DNA of 64,000 nucleotides from Siphonodentalium dalli (GCA_032622095.1 CP136067.1:174380556-174444555); one strand, 5' to 3'. Positions 43,781-55,814 are shown, counted from the stretch's first letter. Notes: a model not told the origin generated them from the sequence alone. Numbers and translations are program-made.

Positions 43781-44511
43781 CAGATATGATCTACACTACT
43801 AAAAAATCTTCATCTTTAAAATATACGAAATTTCAGGAAACTCACGAAAGGGTTAGCATCACTTTTTGTTTTGTTTTACTATAATTACAACTACTTTCGC
43901 TTTCACTTAAATGCATGCATTTGATTGGTCAAGGCCCTTAGATACACTTGGTAGCGACAATCTCTATCAGCCGAGGGAAGTGTCGTTTCCCGCATCACTG
44001 GGTGTAGTGATACTTTTAAAGTTCGCAAACAAAGTTGAATATCCATGGGGCGAATTTACCCAGAATTTTATTTAGTCCTCCAATCAAATGGCAAGAAATA
44101 ACTTCCGTTTCTAGTGGTAACCCAAGACGCCAACTCTCAGCGAAAAATTATTGCCAATTAAACAGCAAAATAGTACATAATCGCGAAATTATACAGTATG
44201 TAAATTTGCATCTGACACTTCTATACGCCGACAGGTGCATCGAAAACGACGTTGATTTATATATAAATAACTGTTGAAAACCAAATGTGAGATATAAATT
44301 AGACTTACATGTGTAAAAAATACAAAATAAAGTCATTTTATTATTGAAAACTCATCAAGATAATTATTGCTCTCGCTCTAAAACATTGAAATTATATGAA
44401 ATAAATTGATACAAAATTCATTATTAAAACAAGATATTGTCTTTGAGGTGGAACATCTTGTTCATAATATGTTATTGTATATGCTAGTATCGCAATAAAA
44501 AGCCAGGCATG
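43781..44511. other. Intergenic, nothing recognised
   Basis: No exon or repeat boundary supported. A CATGCATTTGATTGGTCAAG CCAAT-like word at about 43914 is isolated. The 80-residue frame at 44035-44277 has no domain-like features. Confidence 0.4.
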
Positions 44512-44706
44512 TACAGTAATGCTTTAATTAATTGACCTCTTAACCACAGCATAATTATGGGTAACTTTTCAGGATTTAGTCGGAAATATGGCTTGTTGCA
44601 AGAGCTTTCCGATGAATGGCAACAAGCCATATTTCCGACTAAATCCTGAAAAGTTACCCATAATTCTGCTGTGGTTAAGAGGTCGATTAATTAGAGCATT
44701 ACTGTA
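44512..44706. mobile_element. Palindromic MITE (family P), near-perfect
   Basis: 195 bp. TACAGTAATGCTTTAATTAA ... TAATTAGAGCATTACTGTA. Arms of about 85 bp match nearly base for base (CCATATTTCCGACTAAATCC and its complement) around a short AGAGCTTTCC-type loop. The best-preserved member of the family in the window. Confidence 0.8.
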
Positions 44707-45094
44707 CGACTAGTAAAAATTGGACTGGATCCCTGAGTTTAGTTATAAAAGTATACATTGGAATGATCTACTATTCATTTGAAGGGGTTTTTAGAAAAAA
44801 TAAGCAGACAACAGATAAAATAAGTACAGATGGAGTCCTATCTATTGCAGGGAAATGTTCAGATAATAAGTTCAACAATCGTTCTTTGTTCAACTTATTT
44901 TCTAATTGTCCTTATTTCCTAAGGAAAATACTTGTCAATGGATTATTTAGTAAGAAAAGGTTAAAAGGCTAGACTTGATTGTAAAGTTTTGTAGATGCAT
45001 GTTAAAAGTGGCCGCTCTTTTTATTTTAAGACAACCCCATGTGTGTCAAATTGTTCTAGTTCTCTAAATTGACCCTCACCATTTGTCACAAAAT

Positions 45095-45552
45095 TTATCT
45101 CAACTATTCCACCAGAGAGATATTGATTATGTAAGAGGAAAAAATCTATACTCTGCAGCGGCCTACATGTATATTGCATTTTGTTGACTATTTAGTCAAC
45201 TTCTTTTGGACAAGGTAATTAACTGATCAATAGAAGATAGATTTTGTTGAACTACACATATTTCATTTTCTAAGCTATCTAATCCTGCCACTTCTATAAA
45301 CAATTTAAAACATTGATTGCTCATATTATTATATTTCATTTTTGATCAACATCACATTTTATATTGAGGACTTTCATAGGTATATTTTCATTACATTACA
45401 CATGGTTGTATAGTTGGATATATAATAAATATTGATGATATTCTTTACACGTTGGCTATTGCTTACTTCAAGCCCCTGTGGTCCACACATGCTGCTCCCT
45501 AATTGTCCTATTGAAAAGGTTCACATCGTTTTCAGCAATTTGAAACTGACTT
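45095..45552. repeat. Local duplication, upstream copy (holds the empty Helitron site)
   Basis: From the AGAGAGATATTG phrase through TTTGTTGACTxTTTA, GGACTTTCATAGGTATATTT, ATATATAATAAATATTGATG and CACGTTGGCTATTG, this matches 45655-45841 joined to 47911-48010. At 45376/45377 the sequence runs uninterrupted where the other copy carries four Helitron-like units. Confidence 0.7.
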
Positions 45553-45556
45553 AAGT

Positions 45557-45651
45557 AATGCTCTAAATAATCGACGCATTAACCACAGCAGAATTATGGG
45601 TAACTTTTCAGGTAATTCTGCTGTGGTCGATTACTTAGGGCATTACTGTAA
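45557..45651. mobile_element. Internally deleted palindromic MITE (family P)
   Basis: TAATGCTCTAAATAATCG at the left faces GATTACTTAGGGCATTACTG at the right, with CACAGCAGAATTA and its complement inside. It separates the two copies of the local duplication. Confidence 0.65.
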
Positions 45652-45841
45652 ATTATCCAAAAAACGAAAAACGAACTCAGCAATTCCACTAGAGAGATAT
45701 TGTTAAGAAAGATGAAATATTGTATAGTTTGCAGCGACAGATATCACACTTTGTTGACTGTTTATTTTATCAATAAATAATATTTTATTGAACAGCACAG
45801 ACAGCTTTTCATTTAAAAGATTATGTTTCATTGGACTTTCA

Positions 45842-46469
45842 TCTCATATATATTTTGAAGACCTCTGTCTGTATGTTTGTCTGTCTGTCTGTCTGTCATT
45901 AATACAAATCTACGATTCTTGACCGATTGGGACGAAACTTGGTACGTGAGTGTAGTTTGACCAGGCGGTCGTCGTTGTCGTATTGGCGAGCCCGTGCGGC
46001 GCCCGTTTCGCGCATTCGCAGACGAGATCTCGGAAACGGGTGGAGCTATCGACTTCAAATTTGCTATGTGAATGTATCTTGCCCCGGATGCAAATTTTAT
46101 GGAGTCGCCGAGCCCGTGCGGCGCCCGCTTTGCGCATGCGCAGACGAGATCTCGGAAACGGGTGGAGCTATCGACTTGAAATTTGCTATGTTAATGTATC
46201 TTGCCCCGGATGCGAATTTTATCGGGTCACCGAGCCCGTGCGGCGCCCGCTTCGCGCATGCGCAGACGAGATCTCGGAAACGGGTGGAGCTATCGACTTG
46301 AAATTTGCTATGTGAATGTATCTTACCCCGGATACGAATTTTATCGGGTCGCCGAGTCCGTGCGACGCCAGCTTCGCGCATGCGCAGACCAGATCTCGGA
46401 AACGGGTGGAGCTATCGACTTGAAATTTGGTTTTTGAATAGCCCGGACAACGTCGGGCTCATCGGCTAG
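45842..46469 (+). mobile_element. Helitron-like non-autonomous unit 1
   Basis: Starts TC directly after an A (A|TCTCATATATATTTTGAAG) and ends CTAG. Eleven bases before its end is a hairpin, GCCCGGACAACGTCGGGC. TC start, CTRR end and a near-terminal hairpin are the rolling-circle Helitron signature. Inside are about four 118-bp subrepeats (GAGATCTCGGAAACGGGTGG, AGCTATCGACTTGAAATTTG). No Rep/helicase is encoded. Confidence 0.75.
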
Positions 46470-46858
46470 TCTCATATATATTTTGAAGACCTCTGTTTGT
46501 TTGTTTGTCTGTACATGTATGTCTGTATGTCATTTATACAAATCTACGATTCTCGACCGATCGGGACGAAACTTGGTACGTGTGTGTAGTTTGACCAGGC
46601 GGTAGTCGTTGTCGTATTGGCGAGCCTGTGCGACGCCCGTGCAGCGCATGCGCAGACGAGATCTCGGAAACGGGTGGAGCTATCGACTTGAAATTTGCTA
46701 TGTGAATGTATCTTGCCCCGGATACGAATTTTATCGGGTCGCCGAGCCCGTGCGACGCCAGCTTCGCGCATGCGCAGACCAGATCTCGGAAACGGGTGGA
46801 GCTATCGACTTGAAATTTGGATTTTGAATAGCCCGGACAACGTCGGGCTCATCGGCTA
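46470..46858 (+). mobile_element. Helitron-like non-autonomous unit 2
   Basis: Follows unit 1 with no spacer (CTAG|TCTCATATATATTTT). It contains only two 118-bp subrepeats. The 3' hairpin is the same, but the end reads CTA, the last G having been lost at the junction with unit 3. Confidence 0.75.
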
Positions 46859-47230
46859 TCTCCTATATATTTTGAAGACCTCTGTTTGTCTGTATGTATG
46901 TCATTTATACAAATCTACGATTCTCGACCGATCGGGACGAAACTTGGTACGTGTGTGTAGTTTGACCAGGCGGTCGTCGTTGTCGTATTGGCGAGCCCGT
47001 GCGATGCCCATGCAGCGCATGCGCAGACGAGATCTCGGAAACGGGTGGAGCTATCGACTTGAAATTTGCTATGTGAATGTATCTTGCCCCGGATACAATT
47101 TTTATCGGGTCGCCGAGCCCGTGTGACGCAAGCTTCGCGCATGCGCAGACCAGATCTCGGAAACGGGTGGAGCTATCGACTTGAAATTTGGTTTTTTAAT
47201 AGCCCGGACAACGTCGGGCTCATCGGCTAG
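46859..47230 (+). mobile_element. Helitron-like non-autonomous unit 3
   Basis: Starts TCTCCTATATATTTTGAAG and ends GGGCTCATCGGCTAG; two subrepeats, very close to unit 2. Confidence 0.75.
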
Positions 47231-47910
47231 TCTAATATATATTTTGGGACTTCTGTCTGTCTGTTTGTTTGTTAGCTATGGCCGGGAAAACTGCCGGACG
47301 GATTGAGCCCAAACCTCCTATCCTAGTGTAAAATACCACATGAAGTGTCATCGCACCGCTTCTGAGAATGTCAGAGCACTCCTTCTCCATTCTCAGTCAC
47401 CAAAATGACCGTCCTTGGCACTGTGGGGTTAATCGCGTTGATAGTTAAAGAGCGTTCGTATCCGCAGTGTCGTTAATAAAGAGCGTATGCGTGTAGTGTG
47501 ATTCTTATGTCTGGGGCCAGATGCGAGTGTGTCTGTATCCAGACATGAGCGTGTTGTGTGATTCTTATTTCTGTCTTCGTACTTAAGGGTTCCAAGGAAC
47601 GGGGGAGATTTTCATCGGGTAAGTTTTTCCGCCCGAGGTGATCTTCACCTTGAAACGGGTACCCACAAACGTACCTCTTTTAGGGACGGGTACCATCACG
47701 GGACTGGTACCATCATTTCTCTTGATTAAAAATGCAGAATTAACTCAAATTAAATTAAAAAATTAACGGATTTCGACGAAATTTGATACCTAGGGATACT
47801 TTTGTCGGGGGAGTGTTTTCGACGGGTCAAATCGTGACCACGACCTGACCTTGACCTTCAAAATGGTCAATTCAAGATCAAAGCCCGGACGAAGTTGGGT
47901 CACCTGCTAG
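47231..47910 (+). mobile_element. Helitron-like non-autonomous unit 4 (different interior)
   Basis: Starts TCTAATATATATTTTGGG directly after CTAG and ends GTCACCTGCTAG before a T. The 3' hairpin is GCCCGGACGAAGTTGGGT, a weaker stem. The interior is unlike units 1-3: it has no 118-bp subrepeats, and carries an AAAGAGCGTT / AATAAAGAGCGT pair at 47447-47486. It is a diverged relative joined to the array. Confidence 0.65.
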
Positions 47911-48191
47911 TTGGTATATATTTTCATTATTTTACAAACTGTTCTATGTGGAATAACCATATATATAATAAATATGGATGAAATCTATTACAAGTTGGCT
48001 CTTGAATTGGAAATATGGAATCCATGGATAATGTCACAAGAAACATTTGGTTGACTTCTTCACTGCTTAATGATACTTTGACATCATATGCTGACCCATT
48101 GGTGTTCTGTCCACTGTGCTGTGAAATATTAACAAATAAACTGATTGCAGGGAGTTCTACAATCAGTTTCTGTTATCAAATGTGACATACA

Positions 48192-48590
48192 TGCAGGGAC
48201 GTGGCTAGCGGGTCCCCAATGGGCGGTGTCCGCCTTGAAATTTCTAACTTCACCCCCCTCCCCCTTGAACCAAATTCCCACCAGGTTCGCCGAATTACAT
48301 TTTAGACTACCTTGGGTTTAAACTTTCCAACTGTTACCTCAAGCTTTTCAACTGAAAGGAATTTCCAACCTGACACCCCCTTAAGGTTGGAAAATATGGC
48401 AATTTCAAACTGAAATTAAGTAGAAAAATATGCTACTGTTGGTCTGAAAACAACAAACTCCCCACTAATTACTTGTTGGAAAATCAAACAATGAGAAAAT
48501 GTTATCCTATATCTGGTGTAAAATTTCCAACTAATGTTGTGTCAGCCATGATCATTTTGCCACCCCCCCCCCCCATCACCATACCCCTGC
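48192..48590. mobile_element. Possible hAT-like MITE (CAGGGACGTGG family)
   Basis: Begins GCAGGGACGTGGCTAGC and ends ATACCCCTGC. A relative starts at about 60196 (CAGGGACATGGCTAGAGGG). CAGGG/CCCTG ends suggest hAT. Repeated TTTCCAACT words inside. Target duplication not convincing. Confidence 0.35.
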
Positions 48591-49090
48591 GTACATACTA
48601 TTGTGCCTTGTATTTATATCATTTGTAGTTATCAACTGGAAAATTTTGAAGAAATAATATTGAGCAATATGCATAATTGGGGTCTGGGAAACCTGCCATA
48701 TAATATTCCAGTTGTCGGTATAGTACTCCCCCAGAAAGCTTGGCTAATCATGCTTTATCGTCAACAATAATGTCATCATTAAGGCCTAGATGCCAAAAAG
48801 TCTTGATATTCCTTGATCCAAAATCGATTTTCTTTTTTAAATTTGGTGCATGCATATGATTAATCTGACACAAAATTCAAGATCTATAAATCAGTTTGAT
48901 ATTGTAAGCCCACTTTCAATACAGTTTTGCCATAAATATCTTTAAAATTTCATTGTTTTCCGGTACCAACAACATCTGCAAAATTGAACATTTTTATAAG
49001 TGAAATTAACATATCCATGCTATGATTCTGAAGAACTTGAGATGGAACTTACTTTCCCCCCCCCCCCCCCAAGAAGTTTCATAATTATTA
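48591..49090. other. Intergenic, nothing recognised
   Basis: No gene or element boundary supported; a C homopolymer lies at about 49058-49070. Confidence 0.4.
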
Positions 49091-49111
49091 TCATTTAGGA
49101 TGGATGCATTT

Positions 49112-49490
49112 CCACTACACTGACAAGGACGATAACTTGCCAAAAATATGGACGGAATTACATGTGAATAGGCCTATACCCCACCCGACCACAGGGCTTC
49201 TGATGCCATTCCGCTACCCTTTATGGCCAACACGTTGCCACACCTGATACGTCGTGACAATAATCTATGCCATACCAAAATTATAGTACTATATATGATG
49301 TATCGTTGGCATATATCGATGGTGAGTCATGGCAGCGAAGGGAAAAGGTGTGTGAAGAGTGTCATGTTACAACCCCCTGTGCTTACCCCACGCACCATTG
49401 TGGTCAATTTTTGGATGTCAAGAACATTATAGACCAACCTATGGTGACTGAGATTTTAAAAAAACGACTCCAAACCTCCAACAACCAATG
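49112..49490 (+). pseudogene. Possible degraded coding exon, identity unknown
   Basis: After an acceptor-like TTATCATTTAG, one frame reads GWMHFHYTDKDDNLPKIW then TELHVNRPIPHPTTGLL with codon-like composition, and meets a stop at about 49245. A second frame then reads NYSTIYDVSLAYIDGESW ... CEECHVTTPCAYPTHHCG and QFLDVKNIIDQP, up to a stop at 49490. This looks like one exon broken by a frame change, but I do not recognise the protein. It could equally be chance. Confidence 0.25.
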
Positions 49491-51577
49491 AATCTATGAG
49501 GGATAACTCTACCTAGCAGTTTGCCCATCGTTTTTTCCATACAGTTATCTCCCATTTCACGACAGCAACGGTCATGGATTGTTTCTCCCGTTGACCATGG
49601 CGACGAACAAACATTTCACATGAAAAGACACCCAGGTGCGATTTCTTTGTCATTGCTTTGTACTCTTATGATATTCATGACCTCATACTTTTATTTGTCA
49701 AGTGTACCTCGTATTTTAATTAGGACGTTTTAAACTCCGATCTTGCCATCGACGACATTACGGTGCATAAAAGGCGTGCTGTGATTTTGCGTTCATCAAG
49801 GTTTCCATGTGAACTCATCTCTAACACCAAGACGCACATAGCTCTTGAATTAAAAAGACTATGTCTGTTAAATATAAGAAAACCATAGGCAGAAATGGTA
49901 ACGCGCTCAAGATCATATATTATATACCCATGATTGTAATTATGGAATATAAAATATATTGGTTTCGCGAATGACCAACACATGCAGAATTCCGTTAAAA
50001 TAACAATAACAACCAGCACTTAATTAACGAACCGGCGGCCGACTCCGACCACAACCCACAGTGTAGCTGCAGAACGAAAAATGTATATAAAAGTTGAAAT
50101 ATAAGACTTACAAAAGTATCTTTTTCATTTCTTTTATTTGTAATTGGCATATATAGCTTATCCAAACCAAAAATCAACATTATTGACATAATGTTAACGA
50201 CAATAAACGAAATTGAAATTCCCAACTACACCTTTTACCGGACTCGGCCTCCGGTCGCAGTTCTACTTTTAATTCTCCCCAAAAATTGCCATTCTATAAA
50301 TAAAACACCCATGCGCCCAGGCGAAACAAGAATCTCTACATTAGTATACACGCGGAGCGCGCGTAATGATCGAGACTGGTAATCTGGTATATAAGTTATC
50401 GACGAGGAAACCTCTTTGAAAATGATTGCGTCCACATGTACGTGTGGGCCGACATATAATTATGATTATGTGTGCTATATATTGAGATAAAAGATGCCAG
50501 GTCCAATTTGACACAAATCATTCAGAATTTCCTACGCCAATTTTCCGCTTACCAAGCTAGCGTTTAAGTTAACACTGAACTTATTATTTTTTTTAAACTA
50601 AAACAACTAAGCCCATATCGTTATTATTTGAATCTTAATTACGTTCTATGTGAACCTAAACTGCGGGTTTAAAGGCACGGGCGGCGTTCGTTGTAGAAAT
50701 ATTCATATCTGTTCAGATCGCCATCAACGGAATATTAAAATATATATAGTTTTGTTCATATGAGCTAAACATAATCAGCGCGTAAATAGTATATTGTCGC
50801 CAAGAGATACGATGGTGTACGTAAACAAGAACATTCTCGTGTTACAAAAGTGTTGCTTCTGTTTACATGACACAGCGCAATTATATTGGTTAATCACACA
50901 CAAATGATATAAACGCTCTTTATTATTTCCATATCAGGAACACAGTAACAAATAACGCTCTTTATGTTTAGAAATGAGAAATATATAGGCTATATATAGT
51001 GACCAACCCGTGGGCGCATTGTCGTCAGACTATTTAAAGGACCCCATATCACATTTTATCATGTCACCTGGTTGGATCGACCAATTAGGACGCTCCGTTG
51101 GTAGAGGCATATCAGGAGACATCGGGTCGTCATCTTTGTAGCCCGTCCCATATGGAATCCATATCCCCCCTCAGGGTTCCCATATGGGGTCGATGTCCGC
51201 CATTTTGTTTTTCGTGGAACTCTGCCGCCTCGGGTATATTTTCGGTGTATTTTGGCGCCAAGAAAAGGGACATCTGTCGGAAATCAAGTTCTGTTAATTT
51301 AAAGACATAGTACCATATACCAAAACCGGCATGTGATATATTTGAGAAATTCTAAACACTCATAAATTAACTACCAAACTCAAGTTTGTTGTCCTGCTTC
51401 TTGTGATTAGCCATTGACTCAATGCGTTGACGTTCAACGCCCATGACGCGTCACTGTGACGTAACATAAGTTAATAGCATAGACAACAAATTTACTTACT
51501 GGCAGGTAATGAACTTCAAATTCTCACACTGAAAACATGATATGTGGGTGACATGATAAAATCGTTAAAGGCTTGCT
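49491..51577. other. Intergenic, mostly unassigned
   Basis: Contains a pair of ACGCTCTTTATT motifs at 50913 and 50955. The stretch 51060-51300 is GC-richer, with CATATGGAATCCATATCC, but no open frame there is convincing. No element boundaries found. Confidence 0.4.
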
Positions 51578-51687
51578 GTTGCCGGCTACGCTGACATATG
51601 AGGCTCAGCGAGATTAATATCGGGCTCGGCTAGCGCCTCGCCCGATATTAATCTGACTTCGCCTCATATGACACCGTATCCGGCAAC
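51578..51687. repeat. 110-bp foldback hairpin
   Basis: GTTGCCGGCTACGCTGACAT at the left pairs with ATGACACCGTATCCGGCAAC at the right; the inner stem is GATTAATATCGGGC / GCCCGATATTAATC around a TCGGCTAGC-type loop. Probably a small foldback MITE. Confidence 0.65.
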
Positions 51688-52109
51688 AACTCGCCCTGTA
51701 ACTTATAATATACAACATATTCCATATTATATACCATTTGAAAGAGGAAGCTCCAAAACATTGTATTATCAACTGATTCCGTCGAATAAACTGGGAACAT
51801 AATGTTTTTGTCCAGGTACTGAGGTGTGTTCTGTGATTATTTTGATCCAGACTGTACTATAAAGTCTCTTATTCTCAATGGAAGGGGAATAACTCTATCT
51901 CTTAGTTTGAATTCTGATGCATTCTGGGTTGACAAGGGGGGAGTCTTGGAATGAATCTGAGAATCTCTATCACTTGGTGGACACTCCAAGGCCACAGCTG
52001 TTCCGAATTCTGGTGGAATATATATTTTTTTGGTTCCTCTTCCAAATGGTATATACTATGGGATATGTTGTGTATAATGTATCTGGTCATTCAAAAATTA
52101 ATTGGGCCT

Positions 52110-52520
52110 TTAAAGCCACATGGCAGTTTGCGCTCCAAAATAAACCTAATAGTATATGCTTTTAAATTATTTCCCTATATATCGAAATAGTTCGATAAAT
52201 AGTTGAACTACCTTTCGATGGGCATTATATTTCCCAGAAAACGCATTGAAGTAATACAAATACACGGTGCTTTGGTCCCAAGAAAACAACAGCCACGTGC
52301 ACGGCGTGAAACATAAAAGAGCGTTCAGTGTTAAGTCTATTCCCGATATGGTAGAAATAAAGAGCGTTTCTTTTACTTCTGTGCGAAAAATTGAAAACAG
52401 CTGGAAATTGGCTGTAACCATGGAAAGTATTTTTCAGAGCATATGAAGCCGGTATATCAATATAGCAACCTATCTTAATCCTCCTTTCAAATTACGTAAA
52501 CAAAATTTCGAAGCTTGAGT
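52110..52520 (-). repeat. Dispersed repeat D, copy 1
   Basis: About 400 bp shared with 56040-56400, 56690-57130 and 58375-58790. Landmarks: TTTGCGCTCCAAAATA, TATCGAAATAGxTCGATAAA, GAAGTAAT, GGTCCxA, AAAAGAGCGT, AATAAAGAGCGTTT and TTTTTCAGAGCATATG. Non-coding, ends undefined. Confidence 0.65.
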
Positions 52521-53131
52521 GAGCCGTGTCTACACAATTGTGTTTAAGGTAAAATGTTACATAATTATATTGTTTGTAGAAATTATACATATTTGTTCTA
52601 AGAGTGTATGTTGGACATTCCCCCAAGAAAGTCCGCGAGCAGCGGCCACACATTGTGAATTAATGACTCCGTGAATACATATCAGACGGAACTATGATAT
52701 TTGAACTTGATAACTGCTACATATTCTATGCCGACATGCATGTTTACATGTGTTTTAGAACATGTGAACGGATCGTCTCCAACATATGTATATAGAAATA
52801 AATCACGACCATTTTACTCTAATTAAACCAACAAAAACAAAATCATCGTAGGTAAAGTGACAGCTATAGGACCTCTTATACATTTGTCACAAAAGAAGTC
52901 GGAATCACCTAACTGACTATACGTTTAAAACTCAGCATTGAAAATAAGATTGTGCACTGTATTGTATTTGTTTACCTGTATAGTGATCGCGATTGAAAGG
53001 AAACGTTCTGTGCGCACTAACGGAACATTCTATAGCGAAACGAAGGAAACCAGGTTTATAGATGGTGACCCAATGAAGAATATATGGCGGAGGGTCCGAT
53101 GATAGTAGCCCCTCGCCCACATGGGGTGACG
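52521..53131. other. Region upstream of the candidate exon
   Basis: No repeat recognised. The last 100 bp before 53132 (with GAGGGTCCGATGATAGTAGC) could be promoter or 5' UTR, but carries no TATA box that can be assigned. Confidence 0.35.
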
Positions 53132-53218
53132 ATGGGGGTTAAGGACGACACAATGGGTAGCGAAGATGATTCCATTCACGACCATATGACGAGATTACGG
53201 ATGAAAATGGTCGAACAG
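53132..53218 (+). CDS. Candidate first exon of an unidentified gene
   Basis: A 29-codon frame MGVKDDTMGSEDDSIHDH then MTRLRMKMVEQ, running straight into a consensus donor CAG|GTATGT in phase 0. Charged, methionine-rich and helical in its second half. An ATG 11 bp upstream is cut off by a stop after two codons, so translation would start here. No second exon was identified to the right; a possible internal exon near 53818-53855 is too weak to call. The protein is not recognised. Confidence 0.4.
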
Positions 53219-54159
53219 GTATGTACGAAGCTTTTGTTGACATAAAATGAGCACCGTATATTTTATATCGCGAATATTGGCTATATGTTTAGTTGGCTAA
53301 ATCCAGTAATTATATTGTATATATTTCGTCCAAGTAATTTTCGTTTTACGCCGTCCATTTGATGTGTTGATTTTTCTTAATGTCGGGTTTATCTGCATGT
53401 ATATGAATAACGGTAAATCTCACAAAATTCGGTTCAATCATTTATGAATCAGGATATGACGTGGGATATTTGGAATGTCATATCGATAATGTGATGTACA
53501 TATAATATATATATTTCGAGTATACAACGTCAATGAATTTATATATACAATATTATACGCTCAAATAAATACCCGAAGCTACCCTTGATCCACATCTGAA
53601 TTCATATGCTAAAGTACCCAGCCCCGCCCCCATTTGAGTCCCCACACACTATCTTCCAAATTATTGACCTCATCGGAAGATAAATCGAAATATTTTGGGG
53701 GACTAGATGTCTTTACGTTAACGATGTCCATCCAATTTGAAATATATCTACTGTAATGTTGTTTTCTACGAATACCAGAAAATAGTAATGGGGTCGACGC
53801 GATGAGCCCTTTCAAGGGAGACTTTGAAGATCAGAAATGGACACCCAGAAGGTAGTTTTGCCAGATGTTGTATTCAAAAGTAGAAAATTAATATATATTC
53901 AAAAAATCGAAAATTAACAGCTTTGAGCTTTGAACGGTGGGTTCCTCGACTCATTTAAAAAACATTTTCACCACCGAAGCCGCTGAAATAGTAACTATGG
54001 TGTTTTAAATCTGACAGGACATCTTTAACAGTAGACCTTTAAATTTATAAACAACCCTCATCAACGGCCTGAGATGGAAGTTCGAGTATCCAAATAGTCA
54101 GAGACTACTCTTCAAGTTTGATAAATAATAATTGCAATCCTAAATGACATGGCTACTTT
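53219..54159. other. Unassigned, possible intron
   Basis: AT-rich, with no supported exon or repeat boundary. The minus-strand 68-residue frame at 53609-53815 has no recognisable features. Confidence 0.35.
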
Positions 54160-55330
54160 ACTTTGACCCACACGCGTGAGAATAAAGGGGGCGCCTTTTA
54201 GCTTTGTGTGACCCACACGTGTGAGTAAAGGGTAACTTTCAGTTTTGTTTGAAACACATGTGTAAGTAAAGGGGGTGCCTTTTACCTTTGTATGAACTAC
54301 ATGTGTGAGTAAAGGGGTGCCTTTTACCTTTGTGTGAACTACATGTGTGAGTAAAGGGGTGCCTTTTACCTTTGTGCGAACTACATGTGTGAGTAAAGGT
54401 GTGCATTTTAGCATTGTGTGACCTACATGTGTGAGTAAAGGCAGCCGTTTAGTTTATATGACCCACCTGTGTGAACAAAGGGATGCATTTTAGCATTGTA
54501 TGACCCATATGCGTGAGTCAAGATGTGTCTTTTAACTTTGTATGATACACATGTCTTAGTAAATGAGGTGGCTTTTAGCATTGTATGACCCACATGTGTG
54601 AGTAAAGGGGTGTTTTTTAACTTTGTATGACCAACCTGGGTGAGTAAAGGCAGCCTTTTAGTTTTGTATGACCCACATGTGTGAGTAAAGAGGGTGTCTT
54701 TTAACTTCATATGACCCACACGTCTGAGTAACGGGGAACCTTTTATCCTTGTATGACCCACATGTGTGAGTAATGGGATCCTTTTAGCTTTGTTTGACAT
54801 ACATGTGTAAGCATAGGGGTGCCTTTGAGCAAAGTATGACACATGTATGAGTAAATGGTGTGTTTTAGATTATATGACCACCCTGTGTGCGTAAGGTAGA
54901 TGTCTTTTAACTTTATATGACACACACGTCTGAGTAAAAGGATTGGCTTTTAGTTTTGTTTGACCCACGTGTATGATTAAAGGGATGCCTTTTAGCTTTG
55001 TATGACCCCCTGTGTGAGTAAAGGGATGTATTAATTGTCTTTTAACTTGTTATGACCCACACGTCTGAGTAAAGGGGGTGCTTTGTTTGACCTACAGGTG
55101 TGATTAAAGGGGTGCCTTTTAGCCTTGTAACCAACATGTGTGAGTAAAGTTGGATCTATTTTAGCTTTATGTGACCCACATGCGGGAATAAAGGGGTGCC
55201 TTTTAGCTTTGTGTGATCCACAGGTGTGATTAAAGGGGTGTCGTATAGCTTTGAATGACCCCATGGTTGAGTACAGGTAATTCATTGGATGCATTTAACT
55301 TTGTATATGACACACGGGTGTGACTACAGG
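54160..55330. repeat. 42-bp minisatellite, about 27 degenerate copies
   Basis: The unit TGACCCACATGTGTGAGT then AAAGGGGTGCCTTTTAGCTT repeats across about 1.2 kb with many substitutions and small indels. 42 is a multiple of three, giving minus-strand frames with a 14-residue period. A second array of the same unit lies at 57600-57990. Confidence 0.9.
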
Positions 55331-55435
55331 GGACTAAGGCGTGGTCCCTCTTGTCATGGACTCAACTGGACATTCCCCTTTACCATATATGTGAGCCATA
55401 CCACCAATAAACGTTGGCGACAAAATATAGCGTAT
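55330..55435. repeat. Flank of the minisatellite, duplicated at 57981-58085
   Basis: GGCGTGGTCC, CATTCCCCTTTACCA and GTGAGCCATACCACCAATAA occur in the same order in both places. It marks the boundary shared by the two tandem units of the larger duplication. Confidence 0.7.
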
Positions 55436-55814
55436 TTAAAGTGATGTGAAACACTCCAGTAGGGTGATCAAATAGAAATGGAGAATAATCTTGTTCAAAG
55501 TAGTTATTTTTACAAATATTATATCTATATGGACAACACAAACCGTCATTCTTATATACTAATTAAATGCATACAGTGAATGCAGATGGCGAATCGTTTT
55601 CGTTAGTTCATCGCCGATAGAAGCGTCCCTATTCGAGTAGTAAATATTTACAATTTAGCGTAGTTCAGACGATGTTTTCCATGGAGTGGTACGGTCGATT
55701 TGCTTGAAATTTTCGGTGATGTTAGTAGAATGCTACATTCCCCCAGTTGGCATAGCACCTGAATACTAACATTTCAGTTTCACGCACCCGAACAAGTACA
55801 TAATATGTCTTTAA
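55436..55814. mobile_element. TTAA MITE, family C, copy 3
   Basis: TTAAAGTGATGTGAAACACTC-type start, ACATAATATGTCTTTAA end, 379 bp. It is absent from the corresponding place in the second duplicated unit, which helps date its insertion. Confidence 0.7.

Noticed and set aside
45910-47142. Several 72-143-residue arginine-rich frames
   Set aside because: They follow the 118-bp subrepeats of the Helitron-like units and appear on both strands.
54112-55294. Minus-strand frames with a 14-residue threonine/histidine/lysine repeat
   Set aside because: Artefact of the 42-bp minisatellite (unit divisible by three); the array is full of indels that break the frame. The same applies at 57605-58002.
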